Counted from the stretch's first letter, positions 10,809 to 22,126 are shown. The stretch: DNA of 64,000 nt from Channallabes apus (GCA_030522415.1 CM060107.1:26906571-26970570); one strand, 5' to 3'. Program-made: numbers and translations. Notes: generated by a model from the sequence alone, not told the origin.

Positions 10809-10971
10809 CTTCTCTGCTTTGTCCCTGCCAAAGAATTTGACCTGTTGCTGGAAGTTCTCGTCATGGTAAAGTTTCTTCAGCTGAGCCTCCTTCAAATTTC
10901 TTTCATGTAATAAGGTTTCTTTTCGTAACATCATCTGTGTGGCAAATGTGGCGCGCACACTCTTGGACATG
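10809..10971 (-). CDS. Kinesin-8 tail exon A, unit 2 copy
   Basis: This is the same 163-nt exon as at 21964-22126, near-identical in sequence, with acceptor TTCACAG and donor AAG|GTACAA. Frame and residues (LRKETLLHERNLKEAQLKK) are kept. It belongs to the second tandem unit, lying between the unit-2 tail exon B and the unit-2 BEL/Pao LTR. A transcript that used it after an upstream exon B would change frame, because exon B ends in phase 0 and this exon needs phase 2. Confidence 0.6.
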
Positions 10972-11123
10972 CTGTGAACACAGAAGCAAACACAATTTAT
11001 ATTTATATTTTAACAAGGTTTCTATGCGAAAGCCTTGCACTACACTGCATAAATCATGCACGTCATAAATTGTTATAATTTGTATAATTATCGCATGTTT
11101 GTGTCGTACTAAAGAATAATGTC

Positions 11124-11706
11124 GTAAGTGCCATATCGTACTTGTTATGAATTTGTTGGTGTTTATTTTATTTTATTTGTTGTTATTTCATTTATTATAC
11201 CTTGTTCTATTCATTAGTAAAGCATTAAGTATTAAGTTTGTTACATAAGCCTTAAGCTTTAAATTTCTAAGTTATGCATCCATTTTGACAATCGTAAGTT
11301 GGTCTGTGATGTCATTCTACTATTACATGCATTTGTGTGACTGTCATATGAAAGAGAGTTCAGTTTAGATGCGGAAGGCTAAGGAAACACAAGCCTTTGA
11401 CCGTAAGCTACCGTGAGCTGGGAATGTAAGATACGGCAACTAGGTTGTTGTAAACGTAAGCTCCCGTAAGTAGAGATATACAACAAGAGTGTTGTTATAT
11501 ACGTAAGCTAAGACTGTAATTTACAAGATTCAGCAAATAGGTTGTTGTAAAAGTCAGAGATTTGCAAGATGCAGCAACTGGTGTCTGTAATCACAGTGGA
11601 TTTACTCAAGACGACTGTATGAAGTGTTGATGCTTTGATGCTGACAAAATAAACTACAAGAGACAAAGAGATTGGACTTCTGTCGTGTGAGTGAAACTTT
11701 AAGACA
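11124..11706 (+). repeat. BEL/Pao 5' LTR, unit 2 (putative)
   Basis: Same sequence as 3185-3759. Three bases at the left edge (TTG) are missing here, and small tandem indels differ (extra GTT at about 11493, extra TGATGCT at about 11635). Confidence 0.55.
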
Positions 11707-11817
11707 AAGCTACGCGTCAAAACTGGTGAAATAATATGACCGCATCTACATAAAGTCAAAAGCTTTCCGCTGTTTGAACGAGAACAAACAAAACCGAAAG
11801 AGACTTTCCCGTTTTGT

Positions 11818-13226
11818 TTGAACTTCATGATGTTAACCAACGAGGACAACGCTCCCAGCACTTGGCTGGGGAGCATAACGGAGCTCCACGAGATGAACAG
11901 AAAGAACCTCAACGAGGCGCTGGGTGCAAAAAAAGGCAAGCGAATTCAACTGAATGCAATGTCTACTGCATTAAAGACACCTATGAACTATGCACACGAA
12001 CACAAACGCGATCAGGGCGCTTGCGGCGCACCTGAGGCTCAAGGCCGCACAGAATCCATAGCTAAGGTGGGTCGCTGGATAGCGGACACCAAGGACATTA
12101 CTGGCCACTCTGTGACGTCGCGAATACGCGAAGATGTCTCGCCGGGCGTCAGCGTGTCACTGATAACGGCAGCATCCAAAAGGTCTGTAACTTCATCATC
12201 CTCAGCCCGAATGAAGAAAGAAGAAGCCGAAAGAGCAGCGCTGTTGGCAAAGGCTGCAACCTTGGAAGAACGTCTCCAACTAGAAATAGAGGAAGCACAA
12301 CTAAAGGCGAAAAAAGAAAGACTGGAAACCAAAACAGCGCTCGCTATGCATGATGCTAAATTAAGAGTGCTTCAACGTCAAGATCGCAAATACAGTACGA
12401 CAGCCGATCGTCCAAGAGCAAGAGCGCACTCATTGAATCGAGCAGCGCGCGTCCGAGTAGCGCGTGCCCGAGCAGCGCGCACTCTCACCCTTCCAACTCA
12501 ACATGCAACAGCCGAGCGGAGCCTGCGAACGAGAGCGCACTCATTGAATCGAGCAGCGCGTGCCCGAGCAGCGCGCACTCTCACCTTTCCAACTCAACAG
12601 GTAACAGCCGAGCGCAGCCTGCGAACGAAAGCGCAGTCACTGAATCGAGCAACGCGCACCTAAGCTGCGCGCACTCTACAGACCTGGACGCCGCAACCAG
12701 CGACAGAAAACCCAGTCACACATCCCTTCAAGGACCCAAACAAAGGGGCCAAGGAAAACCCAGGGTCAGCGTCGCAACCGAGGACAGACAGGTTGGTAAA
12801 ATTCACAAAGACTTGATTACAATGAAGAATGCTGGTACATTACCTGTCAGCGCCTTCACTAAACCATGCGCACATTGCAAAGGGGAGCATATCTTAGACG
12901 ATTGCTTCCAATTTAATGATAAGACATACAAAGACAAAGTAGAATTCTTAAAAAGAAACTAATTCTGTTTAGGATGTTTAAGAAAGGGTCATTTGTGGAA
13001 AGACTGTACCAGAAAAATTACATGTTCATTGTGTTCAAAGCCACATCCGAGCATGTTACACATAGCAGTGCCAGCCACGGCGCAGTCAGATACGAGCGCC
13101 CGTAGAAACGAAACTGAAAGTGACACAACAAATACACCAACTGCAGTGAGTCATGAATCAAATGCGCTCACTGGGGCTGGAGGTAATTGCATTCCTCCAC
13201 AGTGGAAGCCATGTACTATCAAGTGA
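11818..13226 (+). pseudogene. BEL/Pao gag with zinc knuckles, unit 2
   Basis: As in unit 1 but with the A-run one base shorter, so the first frame continues through ERLETKTALAMHDAKLRVLQ to 12663. It then runs in the wrong frame through the Ser-rich tandem repeat. The TAA between the two CCHC-like knuckles is shared with unit 1 (about 12959), so that stop predates the duplication. The distal frame ends at the protease start, where 29 bp present in unit 1 are deleted (near 13190). Confidence 0.8.
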
Positions 13227-14938
13227 GAGTCCCCGAGAAGGACACAGATCTGCTGCGCTTCCTATGGTGGCCGAATGGAGATGTGAACCAAAACTTAGTT
13301 GCATACAAAATGGTAGTTCATCTGTTCGGTGCAAAATCTTCACCTAGTGTTGCTAACTTCGCACTCAGAAAGACAGCAGAAGAAAACCGCAGCAATGCAT
13401 CTGCTGTGGCAGTTAATACAGTACTTAAAAACTTTTATGTAGACAACTGCTCGAAATCTGTTTCAAGTCCCGACCAAGCAGTCTCCCTATACAATGATTT
13501 CACAAGTCTCTGTGCAAGCGGAGGTTTCAACCTCACTAAATGGGCAAGCAACAGCCGTGCCCTACTGACTGTCATTCCCGAGAGTGAAATGATCAAAGAC
13601 ATGAGAGACTTAGACTTGAGAAAAGATGCACTGCCCATAGAGAGAGCTCTGGGGGTGCTGTGGTGCACTGATTCAGACATGTTCAAGTTTAAGATTAGTT
13701 TAAAGGAACGACCTGTGACAAGAAGAGGAATTCTGTCAGTCACTAGCTCAACATACGACCCGTTAGGCTTTCTCCCACCTGTCATACTGCCAGCCAAAAC
13801 TCGAATGCAACAGCTATGTAAAGAAAAACAAGCCTGGGATGACGACATTCCCGAGCAGTTTGCTAAAGCATGGAAAACCTGGCTGCAAGAGCTGCACCGA
13901 CTGTCTGAGTTTAGTGTAGCAAGGTGCGTGAAACCAGCCGACTTTGGAGTTACAGCTACAGCACAACTCCACCACTTCTCGGATGCAAGTGAAATGGGAT
14001 ACGGAGCTGTCTCATACCTCAGGTTAGTAAACGCTGATGGACTTACACATTGTGCATTCATGATGGGGAACTCCCGTGTAGCACCCCTGAAACAAACCAC
14101 CATTCCACGAATGGAACTGACTGCGGAAGTGGTCGCTGTAAAAAATGACAAAATGTTGAAAGAACAACTAGAATTTAAATTGCTGGACTCTATGTTCTGG
14201 ACTGACAGTACAACTGTTTTGAGATACATTGATAATGAAACACTTCGTTTTAAAACCTTTGTGGCCAACAGAATCGCCATTATAAGAGAGTCAACCAAGG
14301 CACAGCAATGGAGGTACGTTAATACCTCAGAAAACCCAGCTGATTCTGCCTCCAGGGGGGTATCCTGTGAAAGGTTCATGAAAAATGTTAACTGGATCCA
14401 TGGTCCCTCCTTTCTCAAAGAAGCAGAGTGCAAATGGCCTGAAATTATTCATGACACATCAATAACACAAAATGATGAAATTAAACTCTCAGCTTTAGTG
14501 AATACTGTGAGCGTTACAAAATGCGCAGACGCAGTGAGTAAACTGATTAATCATCACTCTGATTGGCACAAGTTAAAAAGATCCGTTGCCTGGATCCTTC
14601 GCATCAGAGACATGCTCAAACAAAAAACAGAAAGGGTCAAAACACAAGTAGATAACCCAAAGACAGAAAATCACAAGTCTCTAACAGCTCAAGAACTAAC
14701 AAGAGCAGAAAACGAACTCATTAAAATTACTCAAAGACAAAATTTTAGGGAAGAAATTCTCACGTTGCAAAAGGGTAAAGCAGCAGCAGAACTCAAACAG
14801 GGAATTCACACACAGCAAAAATGCAAGGCATCTGTAAAAAGAAACTTGTTGCTTGTCCAAACTGGACCCAGTGCTACAGGATGGATTGCCGAGAGTGGGA
14901 GGACGTCTCGGCAGGTCTGCAATGCCAGAGCACGTTAA
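13211..14938 (+). pseudogene. BEL/Pao pol: RT (C-terminal half) and RNase H, unit 2
   Basis: Almost the same as the unit 1 copy, with the same missing N-terminal RT, the same FYVDN box and intact RNase H motifs (HHFSDASEMGYG, TDSTTVL, ENPADSASRG). One clear residue difference is THQQ for THHQ in the linker near 14812. The shared internal deletion and box change show the element was already defective when the unit duplicated. Confidence 0.85.
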
Positions 14939-15325
14939 ACACCCAGTCATTGTACCTAAAGACTCACATATCACAACGTTAATATTAAGAGACGTTCATG
15001 ACAAGATAGGACACAGTGGCAGAAATTACATGCTTTCAGAATTGCGGCAGAAATACTGGATTCCAACTGCTAACTCACTCGTAAGACAGTTTCTCTCCAG
15101 GTGTGTGATATGCAGGAAGTCTAGAGCTAAAGCATGTGAGCAAAAGATGTCAGAATTGCCAATCGACAGAATAATACCAGACCACCCACCCTTCACTAAT
15201 GTGGGAGTAGACTACTTCGGACCCTTCGAGGTCAAACATGGCAGAAGTAACGTTAAAAGATACTTTTCACTTGTCTGACAACAAGAGCCTTCAACAGGGA
15301 GTTCGGTACAAATACCAACACATAC
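14853..15325 (+). pseudogene. BEL/Pao integrase fragment, unit 2
   Basis: HHCC zinc domain (HDKIGHSGRNYML ... CVICRK) and the beginning of the catalytic core with GVDYFGPFEVKHG, keeping the usual Tyr that unit 1 has lost. Truncated at the junction with the unit 3 Gmr1 gag. Confidence 0.8.
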
Positions 15326-16306
15326 TTACCCCTTCACTATTTCTGTCTCAAGGTAGATGTCATGAAGTGGAACTGTGATACAGCCTGCTCCTATGCCACG
15401 TAAAATCACATCGGTGCCTGTGTAGGTTTTCTGAGACAGCGAAAGTGTACCAGCTAACATCAGAGTCTGTGCTGCACCTGTATCTCGCAGAATGGACACT
15501 GGTCTGCGAACGCCTTCAGGGCTGTCTGCCACTGACCCTTGTAACATGAATGGCTTATATACTTCCACCGTTTGTTCAGGTAAGACATGTTTTACTTGCC
15601 TTTCAACAAACCCCACAGACTTTGACTTTACAGTTGTATTTTTTTTCTTCCAGGCATCACAGTCTGAAATCAGATGATCCGCACTCAAACAGTAAAAACA
15701 TACTCTACCTCCCCCTGATCGATACTGAGAAGTTCTAAACGTACTCCCTCTTGCCGGTTTCACACTGCCTGCTGAAGGTTTTACCTGCCCTTCAACCCCA
15801 CGGACAGCGAATTTATCCGTACTCACAGTAGGAGAAAATACAGTACGGTGCGTCAACTCAAATTCATCAGCCAATACAGAGGCTGCTGACAATGACGTGA
15901 CTTTTTGCTCATTTAAGTGCAATACAACATTTTCATAGACACAATCCTTAAAGTCCTCCAACAGAATTAACTCTTTAAGAGCCTCAAAAGTGGTAGCTTT
16001 AGTTGCAGCACACCACTTTTCAAACAGTGTTTGCTTTTCACGGGCAAATTCCACAAATGTTTGTCTGTCTGTCTTTTTATGGGACCTAAATTTGTCTATA
16101 AGCCTCTGGCACTAATTCATACGCACGTAGAACAGTTTGTTTGACCGTGTCGTAATCCAGGCTTTGTTCAACAGGCAACGCAGAGCACACATCCTGCGCT
16201 TTACCAGTCAACTTGCATTGTAAAAAGAGAGCCCACATTGCTCTTGGCCACTGTAACGTAGCTGCCACACGTTCAAAAGCTATGAAATAACTATCCACCT
16301 CTGTCT
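15326..16306 (-). pseudogene. Gmr1-like gag 3' part, unit 3 (split by hAT)
   Basis: Carries the CCHC knuckle (CFYCLSADHLISDC) and the DTGA protease start as in unit 2. A 4-bp deletion at about 16093 (TTTGTCTATA versus TTTCTGTCTATA) breaks the frame upstream of EFAREKQTLFEK. The SCAN-like segment (YFIAFERVAATLQWPR to YELVPEAYRQ) is at 16086-16298, just before the hAT insertion. Confidence 0.8.
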
Positions 16307-18591
16307 CTCTAAAACAGGGATGGGCAAACTTTTTGATTCGAGGGCCACAATGAGTTCTAAAATTTGACAGAGGGGCCGAGCCAAGAACAGATGGATGGAA
16401 TGCTATATAAATTTCATACAGGATTTGACCTATTAATGATTAATGGTTAATTTAATTACATTTCAGTTGAATAAACACAGCAGGAAAACTCACCATCAGT
16501 TTCATTGGGAACAGTGTTGTTGATCTCCCTGTTTTGTCAGTGCATCAAAGTCTGGAGTAAGTTTTGTTGTGGCGATTCTCAGGATAGATCCGAGGTGTTG
16601 GTCAGTTATCCTGGATCTGTGACGGGCTTTGTTCATGTTCATAACACTGAATGTCTGCTCACATGCATAGGTCGAGCCAAACAAGGCCAGCATCTTCTGT
16701 GCCGTCCTCCGTATGTTTGGAAAGGTGGCTTCGTTCAGTGAAGCATAAAAGTCATTAAGTTTAAGAGTGTGGAACTTTTCCTTCAAGATGGCGTCAGACT
16801 GAAGATCGATCAGTTCCAATTGCACCTCATGTGGTACTGTTTCAGGGTCTTGTGAGAAGGGACAAGACACGAGCTGAAGTGACTTTTCAATGTTTTCAAA
16901 ATCAGAGAACCGGCGACTGAATTCTCTGTGCAGGTCATCCAGTGATTTGCTGTATTTCTTTGCATATCGTGTCGCCTCTTTCTGAGTGTCAAGTGTGGCG
17001 AAATGAGTGAAGGATGCATTCGCAACTTGTCTGGAGAATAAAACGAGCTTAGATTTGAACGCTGTAACATGTTTGTACATGTCGTGCACAAACTGATCTT
17101 TCCCCTGCAGTTTCACATTCAGCTCATTCAAGTGTGAAAATACGTCCACAGCAAACGCAAAATCACAAAGCCAGTTCTGGTCTCGTAGCTCAGGAAATTC
17201 GTCAGATTTCTCATTGAACTCTAAAAATGCGCCGATCTCCTCTTTCAGGTCCCACATGCGTTGAAACACTTTGCCCACACTTAACGACCGGACACGAGAG
17301 TGGTAAAGTGAGTCCTGATGATCCGCATCAATTTCCTCCAGGAACGTGATGAACTGACGATGCTGGAGTCCCCTTGCGCGTATAAAGTTCACAAGTTTTA
17401 CGACTCGATTCACAACATGGTTAAGCTGCAATACAGACTTGCAAAGTGATTCCTGATGGATGATACAGTGAAGGAAAATAACATGCTGTTCAGGGTTTTC
17501 CTCTTTTACTTTATCCTGGATTCGTTTCAGCATCCCAACGTTTTTTCCTGTTAAATTTGGTGATCCATCCGTCGTGACATTGGCAAGTTTACTCCAAGGT
17601 AGTTTATGTTTCTCGATGGCAGCAGACACCTTGTCATACAAATCCTCTCCCCGCGTTGTTCCCTTCAGGGACTCCATGGTCAAAAACTCCTCCGTTATCT
17701 CAAAGCTGTCATTTATTCCTCGGATAAAAATTAGGAGCTGCGCTGTGTCTTTGATATCATTACTTTCATCCAGTGCAAGTGAATATAACTGAAAGAACTC
17801 TGCCTTTTTGTTTAGCTGGCTAGCTATATGTTCATCAATTAGTTCCACACGGCGAGTCACAGTCCGACGTGACAAACTGATTTTTTCAAACTTGCCTTGA
17901 CTTTCCGGACACAGAACACCTGCAGTCTCAACCATGTCTTTCAAAAACTCACCTTCGGAAAAAGGCTTGCTAGCTTCTGCTAATTTGAATGCCAGCAAAA
18001 AGCTTGCCTTGGTAGTTGACTCCTGAAGCGCAGTTTGTCGGTGAAAAAAATTTTGATGGGTCACTACTTTGGCTGCAAACCTCTCAGCCGTAGCTGCCCG
18101 TTCTTGCGCCGACAGCTTGCTGGCGTAATTGGCATGCTTCGTAGCAAAGTGACGGCTAATATTATACTCCTTAAAAACCGCAACACTTTCTTGGCATATC
18201 AAGCATACAGCCTTTGATCGGACTTCTTTGAAAAAATATTTTGTTGTCCATTCTGTGTTAAACACTCGGCACTCACTGTCGACTTTTCTTTTCTTTGATA
18301 AACTCATGTTTGTTTTTAGAAGGGGGAAAGCTTTACCGCGGGAACCGAGAAGGAGAGTGCTTCTTCTGGGAAAAGCTTAACCGCGAAGAAGAGGGGGCAA
18401 ATGCTCAAGCACGCCATCTATTGGGGAAATGTGGGCATTACAGGGGAAAGTAAATGAACAAGGTTTGCCGGTAACGATATTATTAATTTTATATTTTGAT
18501 ATAACTGGGAGATGTTTGGCGGGCCGGATTAAAAAGACTAACGGGCCGTATATGGCCCGCGGGCTGTAGTATGCCCATGTCTGCTCTAAAA
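16307..18591. mobile_element. Complete hAT DNA transposon with 8-bp target duplication
   Basis: The element spans 16315-18583 (2269 bp). Its ends are imperfect inverted repeats: CAGGGATGGGCAAACTT on the left, and CAGACATGGGCATACTA read inward from the right. It is flanked by a perfect 8-bp duplication CTCTAAAA (16307-16314 and 18584-18591), the hAT signature. Units 1 and 2 show the empty site with a single CTCTAAAAGGAGG. The insertion therefore postdates the tandem duplication. Confidence 0.95.
16502..18307 (-). CDS. hAT transposase, intact 601 aa
   Basis: A single open frame fills most of the hAT element. An N-terminal BED-like zinc finger has C35, C38, H53 and H58 (VCLICQE ... SRHFATKH). 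Candidate catalytic residues are D180 (SLALDESND), D247 (TTDGSPNLTGKN) and E550 in the C-terminal dimerisation motif (YACEQTFSVMNMNKARHRSR). The C-x2-H motif is at 281-284 (CIIHQE). The protein resembles the Charlie-like transposase domain found in vertebrate GTF2IRD2, EPM2AIP1 and FAM200-type proteins. The start ATG at 18307 has no upstream extension within the element. No frameshift or stop is seen, so the copy could be active. Confidence 0.9.
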   Translation of the reverse strand: MSLSKKRKVDSECRVFNTEWTTKYFFKEVRSKAVCLICQESVAVFKEYNISRHFATKHANYASKLSAQERAATAERFAAKVVTHQNFFHRQTALQESTTKASFLLAFKLAEASKPFSEGEFLKDMVETAGVLCPESQGKFEKISLSRRTVTRRVELIDEHIASQLNKKAEFFQLYSLALDESNDIKDTAQLLIFIRGINDSFEITEEFLTMESLKGTTRGEDLYDKVSAAIEKHKLPWSKLANVTTDGSPNLTGKNVGMLKRIQDKVKEENPEQHVIFLHCIIHQESLCKSVLQLNHVVNRVVKLVNFIRARGLQHRQFITFLEEIDADHQDSLYHSRVRSLSVGKVFQRMWDLKEEIGAFLEFNEKSDEFPELRDQNWLCDFAFAVDVFSHLNELNVKLQGKDQFVHDMYKHVTAFKSKLVLFSRQVANASFTHFATLDTQKEATRYAKKYSKSLDDLHREFSRRFSDFENIEKSLQLVSCPFSQDPETVPHEVQLELIDLQSDAILKEKFHTLKLNDFYASLNEATFPNIRRTAQKMLALFGSTYACEQTFSVMNMNKARHRSRITDQHLGSILRIATTKLTPDFDALTKQGDQQHCSQ

Positions 18592-19040
18592 GGAGGCACT
18601 AAAACAATATGCTTGCTTACATCGAAATGGTTTGGGGAGGTAGTCACTGGGGCAGAAACTAGAGAAGAGGAGCCCGGCGCAGCCGTTGCAGGTAGCTGTG
18701 CGAATGATGGAAACGCAGGTGAACTCTCCGGCGCGATCTCTGCCCGGTGTAGCCGGCTGAAATCTCGCCGAAAATGCTCCCTCTCCATCTCAAGCTCCAG
18801 CTCCCGCAACCGTAACCTTTGAGCCTCTGTTTCCTCTCGTTTTATTTCCAGCTCCAACTCCCTCGTTTTTAAAACCAAAAGTTGGTTTGATTCCCCAATT
18901 GGTGGTGTGGTTACCTTATGCTTGGGGGGCGTGGAAGGTGACTGCGGCGCAGGTAATGGCCTACCGTCGACCTCTGTCGGCGTTGAAGCGTCCTTGTCCT
19001 CAGCACACTCTCCAGGCTCTCCAGGCAAAATCTGCTGTTC
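18592..19040 (-). pseudogene. Gmr1-like gag middle part, unit 3
   Basis: Continues the gag interrupted at 16306, with the coiled coil (EIKREETEAQRLRLRELELE), the Pro-rich linker and LPGEPGECAEDKD. Sequence then jumps at about 19040 from gag (CAAAATCTGCTGTTC) to ATAAATTCACC of the dispersed repeat block. This deletes the gag N-terminus, primer-binding sites and most of the LTR. Confidence 0.8.
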
Positions 19041-19855
19041 ATAAATTCACCAATCAATCTTAAATCTCGATCACTTCTCTCCTCTCCCTCATTGGTTGCG
19101 TTCCGCTATCACTCATGTGACGTGTAATGAGCAAGCAGACCTAATCAATTGGAGTCAGTTAGTACTTGTTGGATTTGTAGATTTAAAAGGAAAATAAAAA
19201 CACATGTTATGATAAGAAAATTCTCTGTCTCTTCCATACCAGGAATTAAAAAACAATAATATAAATTTCATAATCCGTAGAAGTTCAGTGGTACGCGCAC
19301 AACCTCTCGCGGGCGAGTATTTCTCTGAATACGCTGTTTTCACGGGGGTGGGGCTAAGAAAAACGCATCTCGGTTTATTAATCTGCGACTCATTTTAGCA
19401 ATCTGCACGCATGGTTCATTTATCCACGCTTTCAGTTTTATTAATATTTTAGTTTAGTTTAGTTTTCAGTGTGCATGGTTTGTTCGGTTTGTTATTTTTT
19501 TAACCACATCGTACCTACAGTATAAGGTTCTGTGCCAGTTGGGAAAAAAAGCAAAGGTTCTATTTAGTTATTTTTTTATAGATAACGTTCTCTTATGTTT
19601 AACAGCTTAAAGCTTTATTCACCTTAAGGGGTCTAAAATAAAGAAAATAGACTATTTTTGTTACTCCAGCACTTTATTATACCTGAATGTCCTAGGAGAG
19701 AGTGGTGTGGGGAGCGTCAATCTCAGCTCTAATCCTATTTTTAACAAGTTAGCTAATTATATAACTCTCTTTGCTGTTTGTGTACTGTAAACAAACCAAC
19801 CAACACCAAACCGAACAAAATCTATTAAGTATAAGAGCCCAGACAACTACAACTC
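19041..19855. repeat. Dispersed repeat block, unit 3 (truncated)
   Basis: Equivalent to about 1575-2385 of unit 1. No gene seen. Confidence 0.6.
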
Positions 19856-19857
19856 AC

Positions 19858-20004
19858 CTGTCCAGCTTCCGCAAGCAGCGTAATTTCATGTTCTTCTTGG
19901 TGGTTAGAATTTTCAAGGTCTTGAAAATACCTTTGAGTATCATTTATTTGACCTTGCCAAAATTCGATTTGGTTAGTTATCTCCTGATCAAACAAAAAGG
20001 CGAC
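19858..20004 (-). pseudogene. Kinesin-8 tail exon B, unit 3 copy, acceptor lost
   Basis: A 147-nt, phase 0/0 segment encodes VAFLFDQEITNQIEFWQGQI, then NDTQRYFQDLENSNHQEEHE and ITLLAEAGQ, and ends at a CAG|GTGAGT donor. It joins in frame to exon A (KAEK|VAFLF). Units 1 and 2 have CTTTAG before the exon. Here the same site reads CTTTAC, so the acceptor AG is gone. A long (TG)n tract lies directly upstream in transcript sense. I do not recognise this segment as a named domain. It is called an exon because of the borders, phase and coiled-coil-like content. Confidence 0.5.
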
Positions 20005-20012
20005 GTAAAGTG

Positions 20013-20015
<3 letters not shown>

Positions 20016-20091
<76 letters not shown>

Positions 20092-20092
20092 C
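20016..20092. repeat. (CA)n microsatellite beside exon B, unit 3
   Basis: CA run of about 75 nt, the longest of the three paralogous tracts. Confidence 0.95.
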
Positions 20093-20139
20093 ATGAAATA
20101 TGAAATCCTCAACAATGCAGGTCTTCCAGTTCCAGCATA

Positions 20140-21762
20140 TACAGTGGTGTGAAAAACTATTTGCCCCCTTCCTGATTTCTTATTCTTTTGCATGTTTGTC
20201 ACACTTAAATGTATCTGCTCATCAAAAAACGTTAACTATTAGTCAAAGATAACTTAATTGAACACAAAATGCAGTTTTTAAATGAAGGTTTACGTTATTA
20301 AGGGAGAAAAAAAACTCCAAATCTAGATGGCCCTGTGTGAAAAAGTGATTGCCCCCCTTGTTAAAAAATAACTTAACTGTGGTTTATCACACCTGAGTTA
20401 AATTTCTGTAGTCACCCCCAGGCCTGATTACTGCCACACCTGTTTCAATCAAGAAATCACTTAAATAGGAGCTACCTGACAGACAAGTAGACCAAAAGCA
20501 TCTCAAAAGCTAGACATCATGCCAAGATCCAAAGAAATTCAGGAACAAATGAGAACAAAAGTAATTAAGATCTATCAGTTTGGTAAAGGTTATAAAGCCA
20601 TTTCTAAAGCTTTGGGACTCCAGCGAACCACAATGAGAGCCATTATCCACAAATGGCAAAAACATGGAACAGTGGTGAACCTTCCCAGGAGTGGCCGACC
20701 GACCAAAATTACCCCAAGAGCGCAGAGACAACTCATCCGAGAGGCCACAAAAGACCCCAGGACAACATCTAAAGAACTGCAGGCCTCACTTGCCTCAATT
20801 AAGGTCAGTGTTCACGACTCCACCATAAGAAAGAGACTGGGCAAAAACGGCCTGCATGGCAGATTTCCAAGGCGCAAACCACTTTTAAGCAAAAAGAACA
20901 TTAAGGCTCATCTCAATTTTGCTAAAAAAAACATCTCAATGATTGACAAGACTTTTGGGAAAATACCTTGTGGACCGACGAGACAAAAGTTGAACTTTTT
21001 GGAAGGTGCGTGTCCCGTTACATCTGGCGTAAAAGTAACACAGCATTTCAGAAAAAGAACATCATACCAACAGTAAAATATGGTGGTGGTAGTGTGATGG
21101 TCTGGGGTTGTTTTGCTGCTTCAGGACCTGGAAGGCTTGCTGTGATAGATGGAACCATGAATTCTACTGTCTACCAAAAAATCCTGAAGGAGAATGTCCG
21201 GCCATCCGTTCGTCAACTCAAGCTGAAGCGATCTTGGGTGCTGCAGCAGGACAATGACCCAAAACACACCAGCAAATCCACCTCTGAATGGCTGAAGAAA
21301 AACAAAATGAAGACTTTGGAGTGGCCTAGCCAAAGTCCTGACCTGAATCCTATTGAGATGTTGTGGCATGACCTTAAAAAGGCGGTTCATGCTAGAAAAC
21401 CCTCAAATAAAGCTGAATTACAACAATTCTGCAAAGATGAGTGGGCCAAAATTCCTCCAGAGCGCTGTAAAAGACTCGTTGCAAGTTATCGCAAACGCTT
21501 GATTGCAGTTATTGCTGCTAAGGGTGGCCCAACCAGTTATTAGTTTCAGGGGCAATTACTTTTTCACACAGGGCCATGTAGGTTTGGATTTTTTTTCTCC
21601 CTAAATAATAAAACCCCTCATTTAAAAACTGCATTTTGTGTTTACTTGTGTTATCTTGGACTAATAGTTAAATGTGTTTGATGATCAGAAACATTTTGTG
21701 TGACAAACATGCAAAAGAATAAGAAATCAGGAGGGGGGCAAATAGTTTTTCACACCATTGTA
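20140..21762. mobile_element. Tc1-like transposon, copy 1
   Basis: The element (20142-21760, 1619 bp) starts CAGTGGTGTGAAAAACTATT and ends in its inverted complement (...CACACCATTG), flanked by TA. The inner parts of the terminal repeats (AACATGCAAAAGAATAAG) also match. Units 1 and 2 show the empty site, so it inserted after the duplication. Confidence 0.95.
20519..21543 (+). pseudogene. Tc1 transposase (DD34E), frameshifted, copy 1
   Basis: The N-terminal frame (MPRSKEIQEQMRTKVIKIYQ) contains the paired helix-turn-helix DNA-binding region and GRPTKITPRAQRQLI. At 20922-20931 the run after GCT has eight A where a frame-keeping copy would need six. The catalytic part therefore lies in another frame (from 20968): WTDETKVELFG (first D), VLQQDNDPKHT (second D) and SPDLNPIEMLWHDLKK (E). 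One +2 indel is the only obvious lesion. Confidence 0.9.
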
Positions 21763-21963
21763 CATGACATCAATTGATCATTAGAAGCATCACAATCAGA
21801 CCAGTGGAAAGATTTGGCCATGTACTCACCTTCACCATAACAATCAAAAGTAACACACCACACAGAAAGCAGCTTGAGCTAATCTTTTGAAAGCCAGTGC
21901 TAATATGTACACACATTATGACCTTTTGTGGTGGCAACATGTGTAAAACGGTGAAGCTTGTAC

Positions 21964-22126
21964 CTTCTCTGCTTTGTCCCTGCCAAAGAATTTGACCTGT
22001 TGCTGGAAGGTCTCGTCATGGTAAAGTTTCTTCAGCTGAGCCTCCTTCAAATTTCTTTCATGTAATAAGGTTTCTTTTCGTAACATCATCTGTGTGGCAA
22101 ATGTGGCGCGCACACTCTTGGACATG
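21964..22126 (-). CDS. Kinesin-8 tail exon A, unit 3 copy
   Basis: This 163-nt exon has acceptor GTGCACAG and donor AAG|GTACAA. In phase 2 it encodes MSKSVRATFATQMMLRKETL, then LLHERNLKEAQLKKLY and FFGRDKAEK, a charged helix with coiled-coil character. The run LRKETLLHERNLK...DKAEK resembles the KIF18A segment LKLEMLLKENELK...EDKVEK. In phase 0 it hits a stop, so the missing upstream exon must end in phase 2. The copy differs from its paralogues by HDET for HDEN. It sits just 5' of the point where the tandem unit ends. Confidence 0.65.

Larger units (their letters stand above)
7412..15325. repeat. Tandem unit 2 of 3
   Basis: Same layout as unit 1. It is 7914 bp long, set by the repeated junction between BEL/Pao integrase and Gmr1 protease at about 7411 and 15325. 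This unit carries the longest uninterrupted Gmr1 reading frame. Compared with unit 1 it has a 29-bp deletion at the BEL/Pao protease/RT junction (near 13190) and lacks one A in the gag A-run. Confidence 0.9.
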
